Of a stretch of 64,000 nt of DNA, positions 19,298-27,489 are shown in pieces. The notes under the pieces were generated by a model. That model made no database searches. It was not told the DNA's origin and saw nothing but the letters and a program-made list of their open reading frames with translations. The stretch is from NCBI GenBank assembly GCA_029906195.1, contig JARWSJ010000004.1, positions 615,583 to 679,582 of the forward strand, given 5' to 3'. The position numbers and the translations under genes were made by a program. This stretch comes from Chitinophagaceae bacterium 26-R-25 (GTDB lineage: Bacteria; Bacteroidota; Bacteroidia; Chitinophagales; Chitinophagaceae). Numbering within the stretch: the stretch's first letter is position 1; every line of letters starts with the position of its first letter.

Positions 19298-22200
19298 TTA
19301 TCGCAGAAGCATCACTGAACCTTTTTGTGTTTGAGCTTTGCCATCGATGTCAGTAATGGCAATGGTCCAAATGTAAAGGCCGTTAGGGGCCATCATGCCA
19401 TTCAGCAGACCATTCCAGCCTTTGTGGATATCGTCGCTCGAAAATACTTTTTGCCCCCAGCGATTGTAGATCGTCATGTTAAATGATTGAACAGGGAAGA
19501 TGTATTTTACCCTGAATATGTCATTGCTTCCATCTCCGTTTGGAGAAAAGGCATTGGGCATGTTAAGGGCACAAAGCGCAAAGTCTATTTTTATAGAATC
19601 AGCATCGGTGCCGCATTGGTTCGTCGCTGTTAAAGAATAGATGCCATCTGTTTTTACAGTATAAGTTGATGTTGTGGATTTATCCTGCCAAACATAATTC
19701 ACTGTACTGTTCATCTTGGGAGAAAGTGTAAGTTCCGTCCCTTTACAAATTGTAGTGTCATTTCCCAACGTGAAATGTGGCGCCGGGTTGTACTGTATTT
19801 TTATGGTATCAGCCGTTTTACAATTTTCAATATTTGCGACTACTATGTATGTTCCGGCTCTTGTAACAAGATAGACTGCGGTTGCAGCCCCATCTTGCCA
19901 TCTGTAAGATGCATTGTTATAAAAAGCATTCAGTTGCTTTGTTGCTCCCTCACACAATGTTGTATCATTGCCCACATTAACAACTGGTGTAACAATGGTG
20001 CGTACTTTGATTGTATCTCCAAACGAACAGCCATTGTTTGTTGTCGCATGGAGCCAATATTCACCGGCCTGAGAAATGTCAGCGTTGTTGGCATTGCTTC
20101 CCGTACTCCACAAGTAAGTAGTATTGTTGAAATTGAAATTGTATTTCAATACTTGTTGTGTACACAAAGTTGTGTCATTACCCAAAGAAAAATAAGGAAG
20201 CGGAAACACGCTGATAACTTGTATTGTATCCGATGCCGAACATCCTTTTGCGGAACCTTTTACAATATAAGTGCCGGCAGAGGATACCGTTAATGTTTGC
20301 GTGCTTGCTTTAGTGTTCCATGCATAGCTCTCAAAGCCGGAGCCTGCATCCAAAACAACAGACTGTTTTTCGCAGAAGCTTGTGTCGTTACCCAAATGAA
20401 TAGACGGAATAATTTTGATGCTGATTTTTATTGAGTCTTCAGAATAGCAACCACTTTCCATTGTTGCCCTTGCTTTATATGTCGTGTCTTTCTGCGGATA
20501 AACAACTACAATGTTTTGTGTTCTGCGTTGCATATTATAAACCGGTTGCCAGTCATAGGTTGCAAAGCCGTCAGTGGCAGTTAGTTTAACTGAATCGCCC
20601 GGACAGATGGTTGTTTCGGCGGGTCCTATATCAAACGGAATGGGAGCGTGTGGCACTATCAAAACAGTATCGCTTGATATATCACCACAGGCTGTAATGG
20701 CCGTTACAATATATTTTCCTGCTGCTGTAGCGGCAAAGATGGAATCCGTTGATCCGTCCTGCCATTTATATGATGCGTATCCTTTTTTAGCATTAAGCAC
20801 TACTGTGTTGCCGGGACAAATTTCCTTATCTGCGCCAAGATCTACATTTCCCAAAACAGGAAGCACAGTAACGAGTGCAGAGTCTTTTATCACAACACAA
20901 GTACTGAACGAGGCATAAACATAGCCCTGCCACGGTTTAATGGGCAATATATTGTATGTTGAATCATTTACCTGCAAAGGAGCACTGAACGCAGACTTAT
21001 CATACTCAAAAAATGGCGATGCACCACAAGCCCGGTTCTTCCTGATGGTAAACCATAATGGCTGTCCTACACAAACGGTGTCTTTGCGCAACACCATAGA
21101 AATTGTATCACAGTGTGATAGTTCCTGGCATCCGACTTCCTTTTCAAAACTAACATTGGTGGTTGTAAGGGTTATTGGTGGGATCTCATGAAAATCATCT
21201 GACTCAACCGAAGACATTCCGAGCGTGAATTCCTTTAACTTGAAAGGATAAATGAAGAAACTTGAATCATAATAACCAATACATTCGGAAGACGTATCTG
21301 ACAGATGTAATTTCAAAAGTTCGTTTTTGCCTGTAAACGCAGCACTGTCACCCAATAGTCTTATCACCATGTCCCCGCCGTCTGAAAGCTTTACTGCCTC
21401 TGTACTGTAAGCGTTTAACTCTCCGCTGTATCTTTTTCTTCTTTGTTTTAATATCTGGCCATCTTTAAATTGAACATGGTAGGCATCTGCTGTATACCCA
21501 GTAGGGGAGAGGACTTTGTTCATTGTAAAAACACCTGAGCCGTCAGGAAAAATGGACACTCTTGTAAGACTCGTTTGGGCTGAAAAGAGCATTGTTCTGA
21601 AAGAAAAAGCTCTTACAAAATTAAAGTTGGCATCAAATTCTTCCACTGAAGCCTGCGGTAGTGGAGTGTGATCCCAAAAGCTCGAATCCCATCCGTAAGC
21701 TAAGCCACTGATCACGTAGTGGCCATTGTTAAGCTTCTTGAGTTGTTCTACGCTCAAAATACCAAGCTTATAGCCCACCACCGGGTCGTCCACTGTGAAG
21801 TTCCTTGATGCAATGGTGTCACCATTTAGTTTGTTTATACGATAGACTGCCGTATTTGGCGCATCGTATGTGCTGTAATGGCCTATTGAGAGTATTTCAT
21901 TGCCGTTAACGTCAAGTCCATATGGATTATCGAAAAAGAAAGTACTTCGGGGATTATAAACTTTGCTCCAGATTACGTTGCCTGTGTTTACATCAAGCCG
22001 CGTAATATTTCGACCTATGTCCCAATGGGGGCCTGTAAAGAAAATATCGCCAGTACCTGCATCCTGTGCAAATTGCCGGAGATAAAAGTAAGCCGCGCTT
22101 CCAGCACCATTTCCCCAAAACCTCGATTTGTAGCACTTGCTCCAAATGACGCTACCAATTGCAGAGACCTTTGTTATGAGCAGGTCATAGTTTTCTGTAA

Positions 22201-22792
22201 TGCTGTTGGGTGTCGATCCGCCCAACACGATCGAACCATCATTTAGCTCAAGGATCGAGTAGTAGATTACCCAGCTATGATTCTTGTTGTTGGTACTATC
22301 ATATGTTTTTGCCCACATCACATTGCCCCATTCATCCGTCTTCACCAAAGCTCCGCTTGATTGGCCAGTTAGCTGGTTATAATATTCGCCGCATATAAGC
22401 AGGTTGCCATCCTTTGCTTTTGCAACGCTTCGCGGATAAAAGTAGACGTTATCTGCATGTAAAAATATCCTGCCCGAAGAGTCATAGCAATTTGTTTTCG
22501 ACGCTTCTATAAATGAAGTTACGCCGATGGAGGCAGTGCTTTTTGATGCATTCTTCCCAACTGAAAGTTTGGAAATGGCTGCAGGTGCAGATTGCTTAAA
22601 TGTTGGTGATACCGCAGGTAAAACAGGTCGCGATGGATTGACCCCGCCTGTGAACCTGGTATTTTGCAAAGCAAAAATAGAATCGATGGTACGAAGCGGA
22701 ATTGCTCCTCTGTTCGTTTGCGCGCGTAAAAGTAATCCTGACAGGATACAGATGAAAAGAACCAGGCAGACTTTTACTGAAGAAACATTCAT
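19298..22792 (-). CDS. Large secreted protein with Ig-like repeats and T9SS type B (gliding-associated) C-terminal domain
   Basis: The 1164-residue protein has a signal peptide (ending LLLRAQ). The N-terminal part (about 110-490) looks like a propeller of WD/kelch-like blades (KDGNLLICGEY, DGSIVLGGST, RLDVNTGNVIWSK). Residues about 560-1080 hold six or more Ig/PKD-like repeats with the recurrent pattern LGNDTTLC...Y.W.DGS...Y.V. The end (about 1083-1164) is the gliding-motility-associated CTD: NAFSPNGDGSNDIFRV, YNRWGQKVFSS, GWNGL, GLYIWTI. It is therefore exported by the type IX system and attached or released at the surface. Adhesin or surface role is likely; no catalytic site seen. A -7-like TACTTTCG lies 29 nt before the start. 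Confidence 0.9.
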   Translation of the reverse strand: MNVSSVKVCLVLFICILSGLLLRAQTNRGAIPLRTIDSIFALQNTRFTGGVNPSRPVLPAVSPTFKQSAPAAISKLSVGKNASKSTASIGVTSFIEASKTNCYDSSGRIFLHADNVYFYPRSVAKAKDGNLLICGEYYNQLTGQSSGALVKTDEWGNVMWAKTYDSTNNKNHSWVIYYSILELNDGSIVLGGSTPNSITENYDLLITKVSAIGSVIWSKCYKSRFWGNGAGSAAYFYLRQFAQDAGTGDIFFTGPHWDIGRNITRLDVNTGNVIWSKVYNPRSTFFFDNPYGLDVNGNEILSIGHYSTYDAPNTAVYRINKLNGDTIASRNFTVDDPVVGYKLGILSVEQLKKLNNGHYVISGLAYGWDSSFWDHTPLPQASVEEFDANFNFVRAFSFRTMLFSAQTSLTRVSIFPDGSGVFTMNKVLSPTGYTADAYHVQFKDGQILKQRRKRYSGELNAYSTEAVKLSDGGDMVIRLLGDSAAFTGKNELLKLHLSDTSSECIGYYDSSFFIYPFKLKEFTLGMSSVESDDFHEIPPITLTTTNVSFEKEVGCQELSHCDTISMVLRKDTVCVGQPLWFTIRKNRACGASPFFEYDKSAFSAPLQVNDSTYNILPIKPWQGYVYASFSTCVVIKDSALVTVLPVLGNVDLGADKEICPGNTVVLNAKKGYASYKWQDGSTDSIFAATAAGKYIVTAITACGDISSDTVLIVPHAPIPFDIGPAETTICPGDSVKLTATDGFATYDWQPVYNMQRRTQNIVVVYPQKDTTYKARATMESGCYSEDSIKISIKIIPSIHLGNDTSFCEKQSVVLDAGSGFESYAWNTKASTQTLTVSSAGTYIVKGSAKGCSASDTIQVISVFPLPYFSLGNDTTLCTQQVLKYNFNFNNTTYLWSTGSNANNADISQAGEYWLHATTNNGCSFGDTIKVRTIVTPVVNVGNDTTLCEGATKQLNAFYNNASYRWQDGAATAVYLVTRAGTYIVVANIENCKTADTIKIQYNPAPHFTLGNDTTICKGTELTLSPKMNSTVNYVWQDKSTTSTYTVKTDGIYSLTATNQCGTDADSIKIDFALCALNMPNAFSPNGDGSNDIFRVKYIFPVQSFNMTIYNRWGQKVFSSDDIHKGWNGLLNGMMAPNGLYIWTIAITDIDGKAQTQKGSVMLLR

Positions 22793-22820
22793 AGGGCTTC
22801 TAAAGGGGTTGAACTGCCAG

Positions 22821-22828
22821 CGAAAGTA
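22821..22828 (-). promoter_or_regulatory. Candidate -7 box for the T9SS type B cargo gene
   Basis: On the - strand TACTTTCG matches TAnnTTTG at 7 of 8 positions, with a TTTTC stretch 13-14 nt upstream rather than at the ideal spacing. The start site would be about 20 nt before the ATG. Confidence 0.4.
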
Positions 22829-22950
22829 TATTAATTACCTGAAAACTGCTATCCTACAGATCATGCTTTTTCCAGTAGAAAATCTGGCAAAGCTGGTTCC
22901 AGCTTGGTAAACCCTGAAAATCAGGCAACTGAAAGTTAAGTGTGATAAAA

Positions 22951-22980
22951 ACAAAAAAGGCTCACATTGCTGTGAACCTT
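22951..22980 (-). terminator. Terminator of tRNA-Asp copy 1
   Basis: Read on the - strand, AAGGTTCACA pairs with TGTGAGCCTT (one wobble) around GCAA and is followed by TTTTTT. It starts 4 nt after the tRNA. Confidence 0.85.
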
Positions 22981-22984
22981 TTCG

Positions 22985-23058
22985 CGGACCGGACGGGACT
23001 CGAACCCGCGACCTCCGCCGTGACAGGGCGGCATTCTAACCAACTGAACTACCGATCC
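22985..23058 (-). tRNA. tRNA-Asp (GTC), copy 1
   Basis: The reverse complement folds as a 74-nt tRNA: acceptor GGATCGG/CCGGTCC with discriminator G, D-loop with AGTTGGTTAGA, anticodon loop CTGTCAC with anticodon GTC, and T-arm GCGGGTTCGAGTCCCGT. CCA is not encoded. It is identical over 74 nt to the copy at 23201. Confidence 0.95.
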
Positions 23059-23166
23059 AATATTTTTGAAGATCTATTTTCTAATTTATTAATCCGATTT
23101 CCGAACCATTTTTTTACCATTTTGGCTAAAAAAAGTGAAGTATTTGAAACCTGCGATTTTAGTGCA

Positions 23167-23199
23167 ACAAAAAAGCTCCACATTTCTGTGAAGCTTTTT
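23167..23199 (-). terminator. Terminator of tRNA-Asp copy 2
   Basis: On the - strand, 23199-23187 pairs with 23182-23170 (13-bp stem AAAAAGCTTCACA, one wobble) around a GAAA loop, with a T-rich tail. It resembles the hairpin of copy 1, suggesting that tRNA and terminator were duplicated together. Confidence 0.85.
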
Positions 23200-23200
23200 G

Positions 23201-23274
23201 CGGACCGGACGGGACTCGAACCCGCGACCTCCGCCGTGACAGGGCGGCATTCTAACCAACTGAACTACCGATCC
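23201..23274 (-). tRNA. tRNA-Asp (GTC), copy 2
   Basis: Sequence identical to copy 1 (same acceptor stem, anticodon GTC, discriminator G). Copy 2 is the promoter-proximal one: a perfect -7 box lies about 53 nt upstream. Confidence 0.95.
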
Positions 23275-23326
23275 AAGAACTTTGCCTTTCAACGTTTTGC
23301 GTTACCGCTCTATCGTTTTGGGAGTG

Positions 23327-23334
23327 CAAATATA
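23327..23334 (-). promoter_or_regulatory. -7 box of the tRNA-Asp promoter
   Basis: On the - strand TATATTTG matches TAnnTTTG exactly and is followed by CA. TTTG motifs lie 17 and 21 nt upstream (23352-23359). It would start transcription near 23319, ahead of tRNA-Asp copy 2, and is divergent from accA. Confidence 0.7.
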
Positions 23335-23364
23335 AGGCGATTTTCTTTTTCCAAACAAATCTTT

Positions 23365-23393
23365 TTTGAAAAAAATTTCAACCCTTATTTTTA
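23365..23393 (+). promoter_or_regulatory. Candidate accA promoter
   Basis: TTTG at 23365-23368 and TATTTTTA at 23386-23393 (7 of 8 to TAnnTTTG) are separated by 17 nt, giving a start near 23400 and a short leader to the ATG at 23411. Confidence 0.4.
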
Positions 23394-23410
23394 CACTTCA
23401 TTATTCAATT

Positions 23411-24388
23411 ATGCCAGACAATAAAAATCGACAATTCCTTGATTTCGAAAAACCGGTTAAGGAAATCTTTGATGAGATCGAAAAGCTAAAGCAAACTGAA
23501 GAGAAGACGAAAGTTGACTTATCTGACTCCATTAAGAAACTGGAGGATCAAGTTATAGAGAAAAGAAAAAATATTACCAGCAATCTTACAGCATGGCAAA
23601 AGGTGCAGCTCAGCCGTCACCCGGATAGACCTTACACACTTAAGTATATCCAAAAGATGACCACCAATTTTGTTGAGCTGTTTGGTGATCGCAATGTGAA
23701 AGATGACAAAGCCATTGTTGGTGGATTTGCTCAAATTGAAGGCGAAACTGTTATGCTCATCGGGCATCAAAAAGGCATCAATACAAAAATGCGTCAGTTG
23801 CGCAATTTTGGTATGGCCAACCCGGAAGGCTACAGAAAAGCTTTGCGTCTTATGAAGCTTGCTGAAAAGTTCAACAAACCAATCGTTACCCTGATAGATA
23901 CTCCGGGCGCTTATCCGGGTATGGAAGCAGAGGAGCGTGGACAAGGTGAAGCCATTGCCCGCAATATTTATGAAATGATGCGTCTTAAAGTACCTGTGAT
24001 CTGTGTGATCATTGGTGAAGGAGCATCTGGCGGCGCGTTGGGAATTGGTGTGGGCGACCGCATTTTCATGTTGGAGAATTCCTGGTACACTGTTATCTCT
24101 CCTGAAAACTGTAGCTCTATCTTGTGGAGAAGCTGGGAAATGAAAGAGAAGGCGGCAGAGGAATTGAAACTTACTTCTGATTACATGCATAAATTTGGTT
24201 TGGTAGACACTATAGTTCCTGAACCTCTGGGAGGCGCGCATTGGAACTATGATGAGGCTGCCAACAATCTAAAGAATCAAATTATAGCTACACTCAGGGA
24301 ACTTGAACAAATACCTGCTGAAGACAGAATCAACCAGCGTATTGAGAAGTTCAGCAAAATGGGTTTCTGGGACGAAGTAGCGTCTTGA
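23411..24388 (+). CDS. accA: Acetyl-CoA carboxylase carboxyltransferase subunit alpha
   Basis: This 325-residue cytoplasmic subunit transfers the carboxyl group from biotin (on the carrier protein AccB) to acetyl-CoA, forming malonyl-CoA for fatty acid synthesis, together with AccD. Recognised features are the N-terminal [47 protein letters not shown], the [25 protein letters not shown] active region, and the [16 protein letters not shown] oxyanion loop. The length equals the usual AccA. I use the ATG at 23411; an upstream in-frame ATG at 23366 would add 15 residues that lie over the promoter. dapA follows after 89 bp. Confidence 0.97.
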   Translation: MPDNKNRQFLDFEKPVKEIFDEIEKLKQTEEKTKVDLSDSIKKLEDQVIEKRKNITSNLTAWQKVQLSRHPDRPYTLKYIQKMTTNFVELFGDRNVKDDKAIVGGFAQIEGETVMLIGHQKGINTKMRQLRNFGMANPEGYRKALRLMKLAEKFNKPIVTLIDTPGAYPGMEAEERGQGEAIARNIYEMMRLKVPVICVIIGEGASGGALGIGVGDRIFMLENSWYTVISPENCSSILWRSWEMKEKAAEELKLTSDYMHKFGLVDTIVPEPLGGAHWNYDEAANNLKNQIIATLRELEQIPAEDRINQRIEKFSKMGFWDEVAS

Positions 24389-24411
24389 AATTTCGAAAAT
24401 TAAATCGCGTA

Positions 24412-24452
24412 GGGGCGAATCGCATTCGCCCTCACAAACGGGCGAAAAGCCC
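24412..24452. repeat. GC-rich dispersed palindromic repeat between accA and dapA
   Basis: GGGCGAAT (24413-24420) and ATTCGCCC (24424-24431) form a hairpin with loop CGC, followed by GGGC-GAAAA-GCCC (24440-24452). Sequences of this GGGGCGAATnGCATTCGCCC type are familiar to me as dispersed repeats in several phyla; that is from memory. Base composition contrasts sharply with the AT-rich surroundings. Confidence 0.7.
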
Positions 24453-24477
24453 ACACAAATAACAATATAAATTAGAA

Positions 24478-25359
24478 ATGTCACTCAAAACACAACTAAG
24501 AGGAACAGGTGTTGCTTTAGTTACTCCTTTTACCGCCGATGAAAATATTGACTTTCCGGCATTAGAAAAATTGATCGATTATGTGATTTCAAACGGTGTT
24601 GAATATGTGGTAAGCCTCGGCACCACTGGTGAAACACCTACTTTAAACAAGCAGGAAAAGATCGACATCATCAACTTTACATACGAGAAGGTAAGCGGTA
24701 AGGTACCTGTAGTTGTGGGCGTTGGCGGAAATAATACCAAAGCTGTAGTGAACGATTTGCAAACACTTCCATTGGATAAAGCGGTGGCTGTGTTAAGCGC
24801 AAGTCCTTATTACAACAAGCCTTCACAGGAAGGTATTTTCCTGCATTACAAAGCCTTGGCAGAAGCTTCGCCAAAGCCAATTTTGTTGTACAATGTTCCT
24901 GGAAGAACAGGAAGAAACATGGAAGCTTCCACAACTTTGAAACTGGCACATGAAGTAAAGAATATTGCTGGTATCAAAGAAGCGGCTAACAATATGGTGC
25001 AGTGCATGCAAATATTGAAAGATAAACCTGCGGACTTTTTGGTCGTTAGTGGCGATGATGACCTGGTATTGCCTCAGCTTTCATGCGGCATGGACGGCGT
25101 TATCAGCGTTGCAGCCAACTGTCTTCCAAAAACATTTACGGACATGGTACGCAAAGGTTTGAACGGTGAATTTGCTGAAGCAAAAAAACTGAACGATACG
25201 TTGCTGGAAGCGTACAGCTTGCTTTTTGCAGAAAACAATCCTGCGGGAGTAAAAGCATTTTTGACTGAGCTGGGACTTATTCAAAACCACCTTCGTTTGC
25301 CGATGGTTCCATTAAGCAGCGGATTGCACGAAAAAGTGAAAGCGTATTTGAAAAAATAG
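24478..25359 (+). CDS. dapA: 4-hydroxy-tetrahydrodipicolinate synthase
   Basis: The 293-residue enzyme condenses pyruvate with aspartate semialdehyde in the diaminopimelate/lysine pathway, which feeds peptidoglycan. It is a class I aldolase-type TIM barrel. The Schiff-base lysine K167 is in AGIKEAANNM, the active-site Tyr138 in LLYNVPGRTG, and the substrate motif GTTGETPTL lies near residue 45. Normal length for DapA. It begins at 24478 directly after the GC-rich palindrome and ends in a strong terminator. Confidence 0.96.
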   Translation: MSLKTQLRGTGVALVTPFTADENIDFPALEKLIDYVISNGVEYVVSLGTTGETPTLNKQEKIDIINFTYEKVSGKVPVVVGVGGNNTKAVVNDLQTLPLDKAVAVLSASPYYNKPSQEGIFLHYKALAEASPKPILLYNVPGRTGRNMEASTTLKLAHEVKNIAGIKEAANNMVQCMQILKDKPADFLVVSGDDDLVLPQLSCGMDGVISVAANCLPKTFTDMVRKGLNGEFAEAKKLNDTLLEAYSLLFAENNPAGVKAFLTELGLIQNHLRLPMVPLSSGLHEKVKAYLKK

Positions 25360-25383
25360 TTTATCCAACTTTTTGATATTTAG

Positions 25384-25427
25384 GCGAAGACTCCTGATTT
25401 TAAAATCAGGAGTCTTCGCTTTTTTTA
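25384..25427 (+). terminator. Rho-independent terminator after dapA
   Basis: An 18+18 nt perfect inverted repeat (25384-25401 with 25402-25419) is followed by a run of T. The stem is symmetrical, but its T-tail faces dapA's direction. Confidence 0.9.
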
Positions 25428-25498
25428 TTATTTTAATTACCGCATAGTTATTGCTGCTACTAATTCATCACCATTATCGAACTTGTTAACCAACACTC

Positions 25499-26215
25499 AT
25501 GGAAAAAAAGATCCTCAGGGAAATTCGTTTCCTGAAAATGTATGCGATCATAAGCACCACTCTTTTTCTTGCATTCATTTTAATGTCTTCCTACAGACAG
25601 AACGGAAAACAAAAATTTGAAGAAATAGATGTTCAAAGAATAAATGTTGTTGAAAATGATGGTGCGTTGAAAATGGTGATCAGCAATGATGCGCTGCAAC
25701 ATCCGGGATTGATAAATGGAAAAGAATTAGCCAAAAGACCGCGAGGCGCAGGAATGATTTTCTTTAATGAAAGCGGCGATGAGTGCGGCGGTTTGGTGTA
25801 TGACGGCACAAAAAAATCTGCAGGCCTTACATTCTCAATCGATCAGTTTAGAAATGACCAGATAATGCAATTGCAATATTCGCAGGAAGAGAGTAGAATG
25901 AACGCTTCTTATGGATTGAAGTTGTGGGACCGGTACGATGAATATCCGCTTGCAGCACAGTTGAAAATGGTGGATTCATTAAAGCAACTGAAGGATGAAA
26001 AGGTGTATGAAAAAGAAATAAGCAAACTTGTTGCCAGCGGAACATTTGGCCACGAAAGATTGTTTATAGGAAAAACAAAAGAACAGGAAGTAGGGCTTTT
26101 TATCAAAGATGAAAAAGGCAGGCCGCGCATTAAAATTTTCATAGATAAAAATCAAAACGGAATAATGCAGTTTCTCGATTCGCTGGGAAATGCAGTTCCT
26201 GTCCATCAACCATAA
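25499..26215 (+). CDS. Hypothetical membrane-anchored protein
   Basis: I do not recognise the family. The 238-residue product has one N-terminal membrane segment (about 14-31, MYAIISTTLFLAFILMSS) after a basic start. The soluble part has alternating strands such as INVVENDGALKMVISN, AGMIFFNESGDECGGLVYDG, VGLFIKDEKGRPRIKIFID and a helical stretch near 155-180. The tail IDKNQNGIMQFLDSLGN contains a DxNxxG calcium-loop-like pattern. It starts 70 bp after the dapA terminator and ends 10 bp before the oxidoreductase ATG, so these two form an operon. Confidence 0.75.
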   Translation: MEKKILREIRFLKMYAIISTTLFLAFILMSSYRQNGKQKFEEIDVQRINVVENDGALKMVISNDALQHPGLINGKELAKRPRGAGMIFFNESGDECGGLVYDGTKKSAGLTFSIDQFRNDQIMQLQYSQEESRMNASYGLKLWDRYDEYPLAAQLKMVDSLKQLKDEKVYEKEISKLVASGTFGHERLFIGKTKEQEVGLFIKDEKGRPRIKIFIDKNQNGIMQFLDSLGNAVPVHQP

Positions 26216-26225
26216 AACATTTACC

Positions 26226-27323
26226 ATGTCCACTTTTTATCATCGCCGAAAATTTATCAGAGATATTTCGCTGGGTACACTTGCGTTGACACCAGCCATT
26301 TCCGCCATTGCCGCTTGCGCAAAAAAGAAACAGAAGAAATTAGGTGTGGCACTCGTAGGGCTTGGTAGTTATAGCTCCTATCAACTGGCGCCAGCTTTGC
26401 AACAATGTGAAAATTGTTACCTCGCTGGCATTGTAACGGGCACGCCTTCCAAAGAAAAAATATGGGCTGACAAATACCGCATCCCCACAAAGAATATTTA
26501 CAACTATCAAAATTTTGATTCCATTGCTGACAACAAGGATATCGATATTGTGTACGTTGTACTGCCGGTTGCGATGCATAAAGAATATACCATTAGAGCG
26601 GCTAAGGCGGGCAAACATGTTATCTGTGAAAAGCCAATGGCGGTAAGCTCTGCAGATTGCCAGGCAATGATTGATGCTTGTAAAAACGCAAACAAAATGT
26701 TATCGATTGGATATCGTTTGCATTTTGAGCCATTCAACATGGAAATGATGCGGCTTGGCCAGAAAAAAGTTTTTGGAAATATATTGAAGATAAATTCCAG
26801 CAACGGTTTCGTATGGGGTGGAGATCCCAATGCATGGCGCTTGAAAAAAGCATTGGCCGGCGGCGGTGCATTAATGGACATGGGTGTATATGTGATCCAG
26901 GGCGCTCGTTACACAACAGGAGAGGAGCCGCTTAGTGTGAAAGCAAGAGAGATAAAAACAAAGCCGGATCTTTTTAAAGAAGTAGATGAAACGGTTGTTT
27001 GGGAAATGAAATTTCCGGGAGGTACTGTTGCGGAGTGCCGGACAAGTTATAATGAGAATGCCAACTTTCTTCGTGCTGAGGCAGAGAAGGGCTGGTTTGA
27101 ATTATCTGAAGCATATCGATATGGCGGCCTGGTTGGTGCAACTTCCAATGGCAGCATGAGCTTTCCCAACATTAATCAACAGGCGGCACAAATGGATGAT
27201 TTCGCACAATGTGTTATGCAAAGCAAGTCCACGCGAGTGCCTGGGGAAATGGGTTTGCAGGACATAAAAATTGTAGAAGCGATTTATAGAAGTATTGCGA
27301 GCGGGAAGGAAGAGGCTGTTTAA
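26226..27323 (+). CDS. Tat-exported Gfo/Idh/MocA family oxidoreductase
   Basis: The 365-residue NAD(P)-dependent oxidoreductase has a twin-arginine signal (HRRKFIRDISLG) ending in a lipobox-like AIAACAKK, so it is probably exported folded with its cofactor and may be lipid-anchored. The Rossmann start is LGVALVGLGSYSS; the conserved CEKPMAVS lies near residue 135, followed by the C-terminal sheet domain (GGGALMDMGVYVIQGARY). Such enzymes act on sugars or glycosides; the substrate is unknown. I chose the ATG at 26226; an earlier ATG at 26190 is inside the upstream gene and precedes the Arg-Arg signal. Confidence 0.92.
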   Translation: MSTFYHRRKFIRDISLGTLALTPAISAIAACAKKKQKKLGVALVGLGSYSSYQLAPALQQCENCYLAGIVTGTPSKEKIWADKYRIPTKNIYNYQNFDSIADNKDIDIVYVVLPVAMHKEYTIRAAKAGKHVICEKPMAVSSADCQAMIDACKNANKMLSIGYRLHFEPFNMEMMRLGQKKVFGNILKINSSNGFVWGGDPNAWRLKKALAGGGALMDMGVYVIQGARYTTGEEPLSVKAREIKTKPDLFKEVDETVVWEMKFPGGTVAECRTSYNENANFLRAEAEKGWFELSEAYRYGGLVGATSNGSMSFPNINQQAAQMDDFAQCVMQSKSTRVPGEMGLQDIKIVEAIYRSIASGKEEAV

Positions 27324-27333
27324 TTAATTGAAA

Positions 27334-27489
27334 ATTGAAAATTGAAAGTTGAAAATGGAAAGGCAACAGAACGCAGATTTTCATGATTGTCACGATTTAT
27401 TATGATCTATTTTGGAGATCATTACTAACCATTAAAATCATGAGAATCGGCGTCCCATCATTTTCAATTTTCAACTTTCAATTTTCAAT
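27334..27489. repeat. Dispersed inverted repeat, TTGAAAA-type arms
   Basis: A 23-nt segment of ATTGAAA-type units (27334-27356) is the exact reverse complement of 27467-27489. Between them is the segment starting GAACGCAGATTTTCATGATT at 27369, also found in the repeat at 34365. The right arm ends on the stop codon of the convergent subtilase gene. It probably serves as a bidirectional terminator. Confidence 0.85.

Noticed and set aside
19775..20293. 172-residue Cys-rich + strand frame
   Set aside because: Antisense to the Ig-like repeats of the T9SS type B cargo gene; Cys richness results from Thr/Ser codon complements in repeats.
22942..23424. 160-residue + strand reading frame containing two copies of an RTGLEPATSAVTGRHSNQ-like peptide
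   Set aside because: The repeated peptide is the antisense translation of the two tRNA-Asp genes, a familiar annotation artefact. The rest covers terminators and the accA promoter.
23519..24241. 240-residue - strand frame
   Set aside because: Antisense shadow of accA, which is unmistakable on the + strand.
24269..24484. 71-residue - strand frame over the accA end and GC-rich repeat
   Set aside because: It includes the translated palindrome (CEGECDSPLR-type peptide), a typical repeat-derived false gene.
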